A stretch of 46,867 nt of DNA from an uncultured Lachnospiraceae bacterium (GCA_910587295.1 CAJULP010000070.1:1-46867); one strand, 5' to 3'. Positions 34,774-43,058 are shown, counted from the stretch's first letter. Numbers and translations: made by a program. Notes: a model not told the origin generated them from the letters alone.

Positions 34774-35526
34774 TCACCATCCCATCTCCATGAGCCACCG
34801 CGCCGCCTTTTCCTCCCGCCGCTTCTCCGTTCCGGCTGCTGATTTGCCCAGCGTCAGTTCTGCGGAGATCTGTCCGTCCAGCAAGTAGATGATCCGATCG
34901 CAGCTGCTGGCAATCCTGCTGTCATGGGTCACCATCAAAATCGTGGTTCCCTCCCGGTTCAGCTTGACTAATTCCCCCATGACCTCCCCCGCCGCGCTCT
35001 TGTTCAGTGCCCCAGTTGGCTCGTCCGCAAACAGGATTTCCGGCCCGTTCATCATGCTCCGGCAGATGCACGCCCGCTGGAGCTGGCCCCCGGACACCTG
35101 GGTGATTGTGCGCTGTTCCAGCCCCGTGATCCCCAGCTTCTCCATGAGCTTTCGCGCCCGCAGGTTCAATTCCTCTTTCGATTTTCGGCCCCGGCTCCTG
35201 TTGGCCTGCGCCGCCGGGAGCAGAATATTGTCCAGCAAATTCAAGTTTGCCATCATGTTCATCTGCTGGAACACAAAGCCCATGCGGTGCAGCCGCAGCC
35301 GCGCCTTTTCGTCCTCGGACAGCTTCGTGATCTCCACATCGCCGAGCCAAACCTGCCCAGCCGTGGGCTGATCCATCCCTGCCACGTTGTAGAGCAGCGT
35401 CGATTTTCCGGAGCCGGACGGCCCCATAACCGCCAGCATTTCACCCTGTTCCATGTCAAACGTGATTTGGTGCAGGATGTTTTCTTTCGTCAGGTTCTCT
35501 ACCCGCAGTAACTTTTTCATTCTCAT
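34774..35526 (-). CDS. ABC transporter ATP-binding protein (MacB/BceA type)
   Basis: A 250-residue ATPase. Walker A is MGPSGSGKSTLL, the Q loop is GFVFQQMNMMANL, the signature is VSGGQLQRACICRSMM, Walker B is ILFADEPTGALN and the H loop is VTHDSRI. The Q-loop and ADEPTGAL phrases are characteristic of the MacB/LolD/BceA branch that works with FtsX-type permeases. The ATG (TGATG) shares one base with the stop of the permease gene before it, so expression is coupled. It probably exports or removes an antimicrobial compound. Coding GC is well above the flanking chromosome, a sign of transfer. Confidence 0.93.
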   Translation of the reverse strand: MRMKKLLRVENLTKENILHQITFDMEQGEMLAVMGPSGSGKSTLLYNVAGMDQPTAGQVWLGDVEITKLSEDEKARLRLHRMGFVFQQMNMMANLNLLDNILLPAAQANRSRGRKSKEELNLRARKLMEKLGITGLEQRTITQVSGGQLQRACICRSMMNGPEILFADEPTGALNKSAAGEVMGELVKLNREGTTILMVTHDSRIASSCDRIIYLLDGQISAELTLGKSAAGTEKRREEKAARWLMEMGW

Positions 35527-37760
35527 CAGTCCCTCCCCGTGCAGCATTCATAGGCTTTGATGCGCCGGACTTCCGCCGTTCCTGTCAAAACCGCCAATAT
35601 CGTGGTTCCCAGGATGATGGCCGGTATGCCCACCAACAGGCGATCCCAGCGGATGATGAAGCGGAAACTGTCTGCGCCAAAGGATTTCAGCACGGCGCCG
35701 CAAAGGCCCTCTCCCAGCAGGGTGCCGAGGAACAGCCCTGTCAGGACGCCGGCGGCGGCGGAGAGAAATCCCTTATAAAAATAGGCCCGGCCGACATCCC
35801 CGCCGGTGAAGCCCAGGGCCTTTTGCAGTGAGATAGCGTCGCGGTTGCGCTCCACGATCAGCCGGAGGAACAGCGCAATCACCACAAAGGCCACCAGGAC
35901 GGCAATCAGTATCGCCCCCCGTGAGGCCAGCCGGAGCTGCGCCAGGGTCGGCCCATAGGTGTCCCGTACATAGTCCTCAATGTCCGTCACATCGGCCCCC
36001 GCCTGACTGTAGGCTTCCATCCACCGGGAACCGGCTGACCGGCCTTTCAGGGAGACATACGCAACGCTCCAGATCACGGGGCCATCGCTCGTTCTGCCGC
36101 CCGCCTTTGCGGTTTTTCCGCCGTTGGTGATGTCGGAATAGATTCCGCAGACAGTGCAGCGTCTTTCTTCCCCGCCTACCCGCAAAAGTAAAGTGTCACC
36201 GATGGACAGCCCCAACTCCTTCGCGTTCAAAGAGGACAACGCAATCTCATGGTCTGCCACCGGCATCGTTCCCTCTGAATACCGCACAGGGAATATGGTA
36301 TGGTCGCCCAGTTCCACGGTCAGATTGCAGGTTGTGCCGTCCGCTAAAACCGCCGGGAGAGATTGGGTTTCCAGTACGGCGTATCGTGCTACCTGTTCGT
36401 CTCGCTCCAGGGCGGCGGCAAGCCTGGCCGCTGCCAAGCTGATGTCCGCCCCCTGGCGTATGTCCATGCGGATGTCCGCGTTTCCGATGCCCATATAGGT
36501 AACAAACGTGGGGGAGGACAGGGTGGAGTACAGATTTTGCGGCAGCAGCATCAGAAAAGCGCAGGCGGCGGACACAAAGCCGATCAGCAGGTATTGCCGC
36601 AGGTTCTGTTTCTGCTCCCGAACCGGGAACAGCGCAGCCAAAACGGATAGTTTGTCCGTCTTTTTCAGACTGCGCCATACGGAGAGCAGGATCACGGCCT
36701 CCACCACGGCAACTGCGCAGAGGGCAGATACCGCCGACTGTGCGCCCCTGTCAGAAGCGCCGTACAGCTCCCGGATCTGCCCCTCCAACGGCCCTTGCAG
36801 GACAGCGGCAGCCCCAAGACCCAGCAGGCCGCCGCAAAGGGAAAACAGGAGATATTTTGAGAAGTAGAGCCGCTTGATTTCTCCCTTCCCGATCCCCAGG
36901 GCTTTCAGCATCCCCACCTCCCGCTTGTCCCGCTCCATGCGGATGGACAGGATAAAACGGATGCAGAGCAGGGCCACCAGCAGCACCACCACAGCGGTCA
37001 GGAAAATCACGAATATGGTCGTCCCGTCTGACAGCGCGTTCATCATGCGGATCAGCGGCTTCGTGATGGCGGGGCCGTTTGCAGGAAGCCCCTGTTGGGT
37101 GTAGGCGGTACTGACGGCATTTGCGTTCCCGCCGTCCTTCAGGAGAAACTCAATGAGATATTCTTCCTCGCCGTGGGGTTTCAGCCGTTCATAGTCCCAC
37201 TGGCTCACCAGGAACCGCTTGGAGGAGGCCATCATGGAGTTCATCTGCGAGTCCCGGAGAAATCCGGCAATGGTAAGTCCCTCGCCGCCAATTTGCATGG
37301 TGTCCCCAATGTTCAAGTCGTAGCGCACGCGGTAGCAGACGGGAACATAGACCTGTCCGGGCAGTACGTGCGGGCGGTTATTGTCCATGTCCAGGAGGTA
37401 GTCAAAGTGCTCACTCTGCACACACAGGCCGTTGTCCTGGGTGCTGTCCAGCAGGCTGTGGCCGCCCAGGGCGACCTGGCTGTTGGACAGGTTCAGAAAG
37501 CGGCAGATTTGCCATTGGTCGATTTCCGGATGCTCCCCGGCAAACCGGCTGATTTGCGATTCCTCCAATGCGCCGGTGTGCATCTGCAAAAGGTCAGGCA
37601 CTTGTGCCTGCTCCATCAGGGCGTTGACCGAACCCAGCAGGCCGGAAAACAGCAGCGCCGTCAACCCGAGCATCATGGCGGAAACGGTCATAAAGAATAC
37701 CGTGGCGGCGGATAGCAATTTATTTTGCCGCACATCGTTCCAGATCAGTTTGGTCAGCAT
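35526..37760 (-). CDS. FtsX-type ABC transporter permease
   Basis: A 744-residue permease in two repeats. An N-terminal membrane helix (AATVFFMTVSAMMLGLTALL) and a large external domain (residues about 50-240) come first, then three helices (IFVIFLTAVVVLLVALLCIR and following). A second FtsX unit repeats this at 600-740 (AILIAVLVAFVVIALFLRLI). Arg-Glu cytoplasmic loops KREVGMLKALGIGKGEIKRL and RDAISLQKALGFTGGDVGRA are the FtsX coupling-helix motifs. The start ATG 37760 has AGGAGG close by; upstream in-frame starts give no family sequence. It pairs with the ATPase downstream. The substrate is not visible. Confidence 0.9.
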   Translation of the reverse strand: MLTKLIWNDVRQNKLLSAATVFFMTVSAMMLGLTALLFSGLLGSVNALMEQAQVPDLLQMHTGALEESQISRFAGEHPEIDQWQICRFLNLSNSQVALGGHSLLDSTQDNGLCVQSEHFDYLLDMDNNRPHVLPGQVYVPVCYRVRYDLNIGDTMQIGGEGLTIAGFLRDSQMNSMMASSKRFLVSQWDYERLKPHGEEEYLIEFLLKDGGNANAVSTAYTQQGLPANGPAITKPLIRMMNALSDGTTIFVIFLTAVVVLLVALLCIRFILSIRMERDKREVGMLKALGIGKGEIKRLYFSKYLLFSLCGGLLGLGAAAVLQGPLEGQIRELYGASDRGAQSAVSALCAVAVVEAVILLSVWRSLKKTDKLSVLAALFPVREQKQNLRQYLLIGFVSAACAFLMLLPQNLYSTLSSPTFVTYMGIGNADIRMDIRQGADISLAAARLAAALERDEQVARYAVLETQSLPAVLADGTTCNLTVELGDHTIFPVRYSEGTMPVADHEIALSSLNAKELGLSIGDTLLLRVGGEERRCTVCGIYSDITNGGKTAKAGGRTSDGPVIWSVAYVSLKGRSAGSRWMEAYSQAGADVTDIEDYVRDTYGPTLAQLRLASRGAILIAVLVAFVVIALFLRLIVERNRDAISLQKALGFTGGDVGRAYFYKGFLSAAAGVLTGLFLGTLLGEGLCGAVLKSFGADSFRFIIRWDRLLVGIPAIILGTTILAVLTGTAEVRRIKAYECCTGRD

Positions 37761-37773
37761 GGCGCCTCCTTCT

Positions 37774-38490
37774 CTACTTCCAGGGCCGGGCGCTGCCCAG
37801 CCAGCCTTGCAGCGCCCAATATTTACCGTCAAGGTATTCAGGATCGGCTTTATGTAAGGATTTCTGCATCATACGGCAAAAACCAAACTTGATTTTCGTC
37901 ATCAAATTCGTGTGCGCCGGTCTTTCGTAATCTACCCCGGCAAATTTTTTGGAGAGCTTTTCAATTCTCCGGGTCAATTCATTTTGCTTCTTTGGGGAAA
38001 GCCTGTCCCATACGATGTCTTCCATCAATGCGCCGGTGAAAACCCCGATTTTAGAAATCCCCCACCAGGATAAGCTGTGTTTGATATCCTTTGCCGCGGA
38101 TTTTGCCCCGGCGCCCAGGCACTGCGTTATGATGACCGCCCGCTTTCCAAACATCTCAGGGGCAGGACGGTGCGGGATCCAGCGGTAAGCAAAATGATCA
38201 AGCAATGCTTTCATTGCTCCGGTGGCGTGGAATACATAGGCGGGAGAGGTCATTACAATCAGGTCCGCTTCCAAAAGAGACCTCTCAATTCTTCCAATAT
38301 GATCCGCGTCCTTGCAGGTGCTTTCGCCCTTCAGCGTGCAGCTGATACAGCCGGTGCAGAAGTTTGGGCAATCCTTCGGAAGATAATATTCCGTTACACT
38401 TGCCTTATCCCTGAACGGTTTCAAAAACATTTCCTTCAACCGATAGGTTATGCCCTGTTTTTCCGTTCCGTTTATCACCGTAATGTTCAC
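37774..38490 (-). CDS. Flavodoxin-like NAD(P)H-dependent reductase
   Basis: A 238-residue protein of the flavodoxin/NADPH-dependent FMN-reductase fold. The N-terminal phosphate loop is VINGTEKQGITYRL; CTGCISCTLKGESTCKDADH is the cysteine-rich insertion seen in Clostridia members of this group; and IVMTSPAYVFHATGAMKALL gives the flavin-binding turn. It ends RPWK. It lies 13 bases after the (upstream on this strand) TetR remnant and before the permease operon, so it was probably controlled by that TetR. Substrate unknown. Confidence 0.85.
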   Translation of the reverse strand: MNITVINGTEKQGITYRLKEMFLKPFRDKASVTEYYLPKDCPNFCTGCISCTLKGESTCKDADHIGRIERSLLEADLIVMTSPAYVFHATGAMKALLDHFAYRWIPHRPAPEMFGKRAVIITQCLGAGAKSAAKDIKHSLSWWGISKIGVFTGALMEDIVWDRLSPKKQNELTRRIEKLSKKFAGVDYERPAHTNLMTKIKFGFCRMMQKSLHKADPEYLDGKYWALQGWLGSARPWK

Positions 38491-38492
38491 TT

Positions 38493-38970
38493 TTATCCCT
38501 CCAGAATCTCATGCAAAATCCGCGTGTGCAACACTTTGCGGTTTTCCTTTTGGGTCAGATCCATATCAATGACCCCTGACACGATTTTATGGCGCAAAAA
38601 TGTCTGCTGCATGATTGTAACCAGCAAAAAAGTCTTTTTTCTTACCGTTTTGTCATCCCAATCCGGGCGGCAGGCCGCAACAAGGGGCAGGTATGCCCTA
38701 TAAGTTCTGTGGGTATTGTCTTCCGGTTTCGGCTCCTGCATATCGGTCAGAATGGATATCCTTGCTATACTCTCGTGGGCAAATAGGTAATCCAGCGTCA
38801 TGTTGCCGAGGAACTCCAGCTTTTCGGGGGTGTAAGCGCCGTTTCCTTCTCCCGTATGGTTTGAAACCGCGCAATGATTTCGTTTATCATGCGCTCCACG
38901 CACACTTCAATCAGCTTGTCTTTGTTCCCAAAGTGATAATTCAGAAGGCCCAATCCAACATTTTCCGCAG
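38493..38970 (-). pseudogene. TetR/AcrR regulator without its DNA-binding start
   Basis: The remains read AENVGLGLLNYHFGNKDKLI, then EVCVERMINEIIARFQTIRE in one frame, and TPEKLEFLGNMTLDYLFAHE, SIARISILTDMQEPKPE onward in another. The end of TetR helix 3 (LGLLNYHFGNKDKL) survives, while about 25 N-terminal residues with the rest of the helix-turn-helix are gone: they are replaced by the end of the MFS gene. A second lesion, a frameshift, lies around 38845-38880. The protein can no longer bind an operator, so the flavodoxin gene next to it is probably released from its original control. Confidence 0.8.
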
Positions 38971-40196
38971 CTGTGCTCCAGCCCCCGGACGCTTTTCGGC
39001 AGATACAGTACCACCGCCGTCAGCCCCAACAGAACCCCCGCCCCCATCACAACCCCGGCCGCACCCCGGCCCACGCTGATTTGGAACCGGGCGGCGATGC
39101 CGTCGGCAATCGCCCCGGCCGCGCCGTAGGCCACCACATAACCGATCTGCGACAGGAACCCAATCAGCCCCCAGGCCCGTCCCTGCAATTCGTCCGGGAT
39201 GTTCACCCGCACTAAATAATCCAGGCAGTTGTTGACAAAGGGGAGCGAGGCAAAGAACAGAAATCCAAATAGGCAGACGGGGTAGATGTTTTTCCAAATG
39301 CCAAAGCCCGCAATGCTCACCCCCGCCGCCAGCAGGAACAGGCACAGCGTTTTGACGTAGCCCCTCTGGATTCCTTTGGCCCCCAGGAACAGGCTGGACA
39401 CCAGCATCCCGGAGGCGCAGATCGTTTCTCCAATCCCCAGCGTGGTGCTGTCGGCAAAGTCAAGAATAAGCGGTTGTGCCAGAGTTTGAAACGTACCCAT
39501 AAAACAGGTCAAAGCTGCGGAAACCACAATCAGGATTGAGATACCGTGATTGCCGGTGACAGCCCGCCAGCCCTGCCGCAGACTGTCTATGAAGAAGACC
39601 TGGCATTCTGTTACTTTCTTTTCGATACCCTTCCGTACAAAGGCGGCGGCGAACACGGTGGGGAAAAAGGTACAGATGTCGATAACCAGTAGCAGCTTAA
39701 TGTCGCTGACGGCCAGCAGCGCCCCCGCTTAAACGGGGGAGATCAAGTATCGGGCGCTCCCCGCAAGGCTCACCAAACCGCTGGCCTTGGAGTATTCCTC
39801 CTTTGTCAGCAGGTCGGTCACGGTGGCCCGATAGGACGGCTCCAGCAGCGCGGAGAAGGTGGAGCTGATGAATACGCCGGTGCAAATTTGCCAGAGTGCC
39901 GCTTCGCCCCACATCATGCACAGCAGTATGTAGAGAATCCCCAGCGCCGAACAGCCGTCCCCCAGCATCATCAGCAATCGCCGGTCATAGCGGTCTGCCA
40001 GCACCCCGGCGGGGATGCTCAACAGCAGTATAGGCAGAAAGGCCAGCAGGGTGACGAGCGCCATGCTGGCCGCACTCCCGGTCTGCCGGAACACATAAAC
40101 GCCCAGGCCGAAGCTGGTCAGCCCACCGCCGACAGCGGAAATCAGTTCTCCCGCCCACAGTAACATAAATTTAGGAAAATTGCTTTGTTTGTTCAT
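38907..40196 (-). pseudogene. MFS drug exporter with an in-frame stop
   Basis: A 430-codon major facilitator exporter of the macrolide-efflux-like type. The start is MNKQSNFPKFMLLWAGELIS; VFRQTGSAASMALVTLLAFL and GVLADRYDRRLLMM (the TM2-TM3 loop motif A) follow. An ochre codon TAA at 39731-39729 interrupts the phrase ISPV*AGALLAVSDIKLLLV; before and after it the frame is unbroken, and a Leu is expected there. The distal half continues through FASLPFVNNCLDYLVRVNIP. Its C-terminus runs into the TetR remnant (SCGKCWIGPSELSLWE), a deletion junction. So this gene carries a nonsense codon and a fused tail. The proximal half alone has about five membrane segments and should not transport. Confidence 0.85.
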
Positions 40197-40209
40197 GAGG
40201 TTGTCTCCT

Positions 40210-40232
40210 TATAGACCGTTTACCTGTCGGTG
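40210..40232 (-). promoter_or_regulatory. Candidate TetR operator before the MFS gene
   Basis: TATAGACCGTTTACCTGTC followed by GGTG matches the operator of the intact TetR gene (41847-41869) at 16 of 23 positions, including the whole left half TATAGACCG and CCTGTC. It lies 14 bases before the MFS start codon. Suggests that the intact TetR once controlled this exporter; inferred by similarity. Confidence 0.5.
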
Positions 40233-40246
40233 CCGGACTGTAAAGT

Positions 40247-40359
40247 AAAGGAACTCGTTGGTTCCTTTGCGTCTGAAATTGCTACGTGATAAACTGGAAT
40301 TGAACAAAATCGCTGCGCGATGGCCTGCCAAGGTTGTGGCATAGCGATTTTGTTCAATT
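40247..40359. other. Hairpin-rich leader before the MFS gene
   Basis: Two perfect folds: AAAGGAAC/GTTCCTTT (40247-40268, 6-base loop), and 17-bp arms at 40298-40314 and 40343-40359 with a 28-base spacer. Either could act in an untranslated leader of the minus-strand exporter, as in attenuated resistance genes, or the large dyad may be the trace of a small mobile repeat. No U-tract follows. Confidence 0.45.
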
Positions 40360-40379
40360 ACAATTTGTCTGGTTTACTT

Positions 40380-40700
40380 AGGGCTTACTGAAAAAGTGGC
40401 ATAAGTGATGTATATCGTGGATTTTAATTGGTGAGAGAACAATTTTTGTGCCAATGATTCCAGAATCCGTATTTTTCAAAAATCAAAATGACCCCAGAAT
40501 CAGAGGTTTACACGCAGAAACGCCTATTCTGGGGGTCTACATGAGTACTTCCTACATGAATATATTGCATAACCAAGCTATGATCCGCATCATTAAAGTA
40601 TCGTATTAGGGTGCATTTCCCAATTCTACAGGGCTTTTTTGCATATATCCCATAGTTGCCCTGCATTTATTTCCCAATTTCGACTTTTTCAGTAGACCCT
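40380..40700. mobile_element. 321-bp non-autonomous element with inverted ends (MITE-like)
   Basis: The ends AGGGCTTACTGAAAAAGT (40380-40397) and ACTTTTTCAGTAGACCCT (40683-40700) are inverted repeats matching at 16 of 18. There is no transposase gene inside; it holds an internal dyad CCCCAGAAT/ATTCTGGGG. The same flanking text without the element is present at 41181-41200, which shows the insertion point and a CTTA repeated on both sides. It is either a deleted IS or a MITE. The IS family is not assigned. Confidence 0.75.
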
Positions 40701-40789
40701 GCTTATCACCCGAAGATCGGAAGCATGGTCTCCCGCAAACTGCCCTCAACCATCCCTAGCAGCCGCTCCAGGTTGTAGGCGAACGCAAC
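40701..40789 (-). pseudogene. Duplicated 3' end of the TetR gene
   Basis: This stretch matches 41195-41288, the last 30 codons of the intact TetR gene, with about ten scattered substitutions, and then stops abruptly. It is a partial copy whose partner lies on the far side of the peptidase gene. The element at 40380-40700 sits immediately next to it. Confidence 0.8.
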
Positions 40790-40796
40790 AGATTTG

Positions 40797-41156
40797 CTAC
40801 TGGGCATATATTTCTAAAAAGGATGTAATTTTTCCATGTGTGTACTTGCCTTCTATCAAGCCAAATTCCGGGTCGTAATATTTGTTGTCATAAAGCAGCA
40901 TCCAATGTGTATATCCCGCATTTGTATGGACAGTCAGAATCGAATACTTGTAGGGAACAGGATTTTTCTTGGAAATCCGCTTGTTTTTTTCAGCGTGTCC
41001 GATGCCATAAAAATCAAGTATTTCTATCAGTTGACCGATACTGGTGGCTCCATCTGTTTTCATATCTTTGATGACTTCTTCAACACTTTTTCCGGTAATC
41101 ATGGCAATACACGCCTGTCCGCAGGTTGAAAAAGTGGGCTGCATAACCAATTCCAT
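40797..41156 (-). CDS. Orphan C39-like cysteine peptidase domain protein
   Basis: A 119-residue single-domain protein of the peptidase C39/papain-like type. The nucleophile region is FSTCGQACIAMITG with the Cys in TCGQACIAM; helices IGQLIEILDFYGI follow; AGYTHWMLLYDNKYYDPEFG contains the active-site His and the Asp/Asn. C39 domains cut leader peptides after GG and are normally fused to bacteriocin ABC exporters. Here there is no exporter, so it may be a stand-alone maturation protease or an immunity or toxin-like domain. AAGGAG precedes the ATG. It is complete but sits between two copies of a TetR 3' end, so it arrived by rearrangement. Confidence 0.75.
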   Translation of the reverse strand: MELVMQPTFSTCGQACIAMITGKSVEEVIKDMKTDGATSIGQLIEILDFYGIGHAEKNKRISKKNPVPYKYSILTVHTNAGYTHWMLLYDNKYYDPEFGLIEGKYTHGKITSFLEIYAQ

Positions 41157-41194
41157 ATACCTTATCTCCTTACATTCCGATTTGTTTGGTTTAC

Positions 41195-41821
41195 TTATCG
41201 CCCGAAGATCGGAAGCATGGCCTCCCGCAGACTGCCCTCCTCCATCCCCAGCAGCCGCTCCAGGTTATAGATGAACGCGGCAATCTTTCTCTGCCGCTCC
41301 TCTGCACCGAGTGGAGCTAAGTCGTCGAATACCGTATTGGAGTAGAGCAGGGTCATTTCCGCCATCTCCGCCGGGTAATTCGTCCGGCAAATCCCTTGGG
41401 CGATCCCTTCCTCAATCAGACTGGTGACGATTGGATTCACCCCGGCCAAAAGCCGTTCCTGCATCTTTTGGTGCATGAGTGCGTTCTGCGGCTTATGAAT
41501 CTGCTCCATGATTTCATGTCCAAGATCGTTGTTTACATTCAGCGCCATCATCATCAGGGTCAAGCGCTGCAATACCGGTACGTCCTTATTCTCGACAATT
41601 TCACTGGCCTTTGCCACCAAGCTGCCGGTCATACGCTCAATCATAGCGTCCAAAATATCCTCCTTGGACTTGAAGTGGTAGTAGAGCGTTCCCCTGGCAA
41701 TACCGATCTCATTGAGAATATCCGTAGTGCTGGTGCCGTCAAAGCCCTTTGTTCCAAAGAGCCGTTCCGCTACATCCAATATCTCATTTCTTCGTTCCTC
41801 AGCTTCTTTAACGATACGCAT
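41195..41821 (-). CDS. TetR/AcrR family regulator
   Basis: A 208-residue repressor. The N-terminal helix-turn-helix is clear: EILDVAERLFGTKGFDGTST then TDILNEIGIARGTLYYHFKS, followed by KEDILDAMIERM. The rest is a variable helical ligand-binding region ending LREAMLPIFGR. ATG 41821 is eight bases after GAGGAGG. The gene has a near-perfect promoter/operator just upstream, and a similar site stands before the MFS exporter, so it is most likely the drug-responsive regulator of that exporter and of itself. Ligand unknown. Confidence 0.92.
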   Translation of the reverse strand: MRIVKEAEERRNEILDVAERLFGTKGFDGTSTTDILNEIGIARGTLYYHFKSKEDILDAMIERMTGSLVAKASEIVENKDVPVLQRLTLMMMALNVNNDLGHEIMEQIHKPQNALMHQKMQERLLAGVNPIVTSLIEEGIAQGICRTNYPAEMAEMTLLYSNTVFDDLAPLGAEERQRKIAAFIYNLERLLGMEEGSLREAMLPIFGR

Positions 41822-41846
41822 ATGCAGGTGCCTCCTCTTTATTATA

Positions 41847-41901
41847 TATAGACCGACAGCCTGTCTATAATTATTGTAGCACCGATTGCTGTAGTAGTCA
41901 A
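41847..41901 (-). promoter_or_regulatory. TetR promoter with palindromic operator
   Basis: On the minus strand TTGACT (41901-41896), 17 bases, TACAAT (41878-41873). Just downstream of the -10 is TATAGAC-N9-GTCTATA (41847-41869), a classic TetR-type dyad placed over the transcription start, so the regulator should repress itself. Confidence 0.8.
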
Positions 41902-41946
41902 CCATGATTTTCAAGTCAATCAGGGTAATATTGAAAGATGCACGAA

Positions 41947-42366
41947 TTACGATGAAATCCATTTTCCTAACTTTAGTCCATAAAGTAAATTCCTGAACTT
42001 TTCTTGGATTATCACCAGTATAGAAACAGGACATATCCTGAATATCGTCGGGTACAATACAAAATGAAGCTTTTTCATGATGCCGAGGATGTATTCCAAC
42101 GATTGGGAATCCAGCTTTTTCGCCTCTGCTATAAATGCCTGGAGCGCCTCCGGGTGTGCGTTTCCCTCATCAAAGAATTCCTGGGGCGTCACATCGAGGT
42201 ACTCGCAGATGTAAAAGAAAGCCTGCATGGAGGGCAGAGCCTTCTTGTTTTCGATGTTGTTGATATAGTTGTTCGCCTGTCCCAGCGACAGGAACATATC
42301 ACGGGCAGATATGCCCTTTTGCGTCCTCAGCTTTGCCAGCCGTTCCGGGAGAAAATCTTCATACAT
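41947..42366 (-). CDS. Xre-family regulator
   Basis: A 139-residue helix-turn-helix protein. The Xre fold: LPERLAKLRTQKGISARDMF then LSLGQANNYINNIENKKALP and SMQAFFYICEYLDVTPQEFF. The helical part AEAKKLDSQSLEYILGIMKK is where similar element-borne regulators usually stop; here the frame runs on for 37 residues of different, hydrophobic character (FVLYPTIFRICPVSILVII), so the C-terminus may be a recombination joint. ATG 42366 is behind GGAGGTGAGG. Regulators of this kind are found on conjugative elements of gut Firmicutes. Confidence 0.85.
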   Translation of the reverse strand: MYEDFLPERLAKLRTQKGISARDMFLSLGQANNYINNIENKKALPSMQAFFYICEYLDVTPQEFFDEGNAHPEALQAFIAEAKKLDSQSLEYILGIMKKLHFVLYPTIFRICPVSILVIIQEKFRNLLYGLKLGKWISS

Positions 42367-42500
42367 CGTCCTCACCTCCACCTTGTGTTAGATTGTACCT
42401 ATCCATTTTTAGCTCAACTCATGTTTGGGTATGGGTACACTTTGAAGGCTATACCTATACAGGTTACATTATACACTACCCGCCTCCGGAACAATTCCTC

Positions 42501-43037
42501 TTTCCTTCAATCTGGAATGGCATTTATATCAGGTGCTATAAGCGTGATGATGTATATGACGGCTCATATATGTGTGATTTGTGGAGATATGACAAAGATG
42601 CTTTTGCAGAGTGGTGGAGCTCTGAATATTATGAGTGTGGCGGTGAATCCATGGCGGTTGATAAAGATTTGCTATTCCCAGGCAATAAAGAGTATGCGCC
42701 TGACAAATGCTGTATCATTCCCCAGACATTGAACACGATGCTGTCTAATTGCAAGAAGCATAGGACTGGTAAATGGAAGACGGCCAAAATGAATCTACCA
42801 CTTGGCGTAAGGTATGATAGCCGTATGAATATGTATTATGGTGAGATTAAGCCGTGTGGCCATGACGAAGTGATACGATTATCTTATTGGAATACGCCAG
42901 AAGAAGCATTTACGGAATATTAAAGACATAAACAGGCTGATATACTTATCATGGCAGACAAGTATAAGAATAAAGTGCCAAAGAAGGTATATGATGCGCT
43001 GTTAAGGTATGAAGTACAACCATATATAGAAAATTAA
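42501..43037 (+). pseudogene. AP2/HNH-type phage-like protein with an in-frame stop
   Basis: The reading frame starts without a family N-terminus and enters the homologous part at FPSIWNGIYIRCYKRDDVYD. DLWRYDKDAFAEWWSSEYYE, AVDKDLLFPGNKEYAPDKCC and SYWNTPEEAFTEY follow, as in AP2/HNH plasmid and phage proteins. A TAA at 42921-42923 interrupts, but the same frame goes on RHKQADILIMADKYKNKVPK, then KVYDALLRYEVQPYIEN, the usual family ending. The stop probably arose from a Lys codon AAA. The 5' end, where the HNH nuclease start should be, is missing. No function is expected. Confidence 0.75.
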
Positions 43038-43058
43038 ATTACAGGAGGACATTTAACA

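Noticed and set aside
35557..37857. Several plus-strand frames of 70-206 codons opposite the FtsX permease
   Set aside because: High GC removes stop codons on both strands; none has a start signal or family match, and the minus-strand permease explains the DNA.
41822..42034. N-terminal extension of the TetR gene
   Set aside because: The extra 71 residues cross the promoter and operator of the gene and resemble nothing; ATG 41821 has GAGGAGG.
42004..42732. A 242-codon plus-strand frame
   Set aside because: It runs antisense to the Xre gene and then out of phase through the AP2/HNH remnant; the homology is in the other frames.
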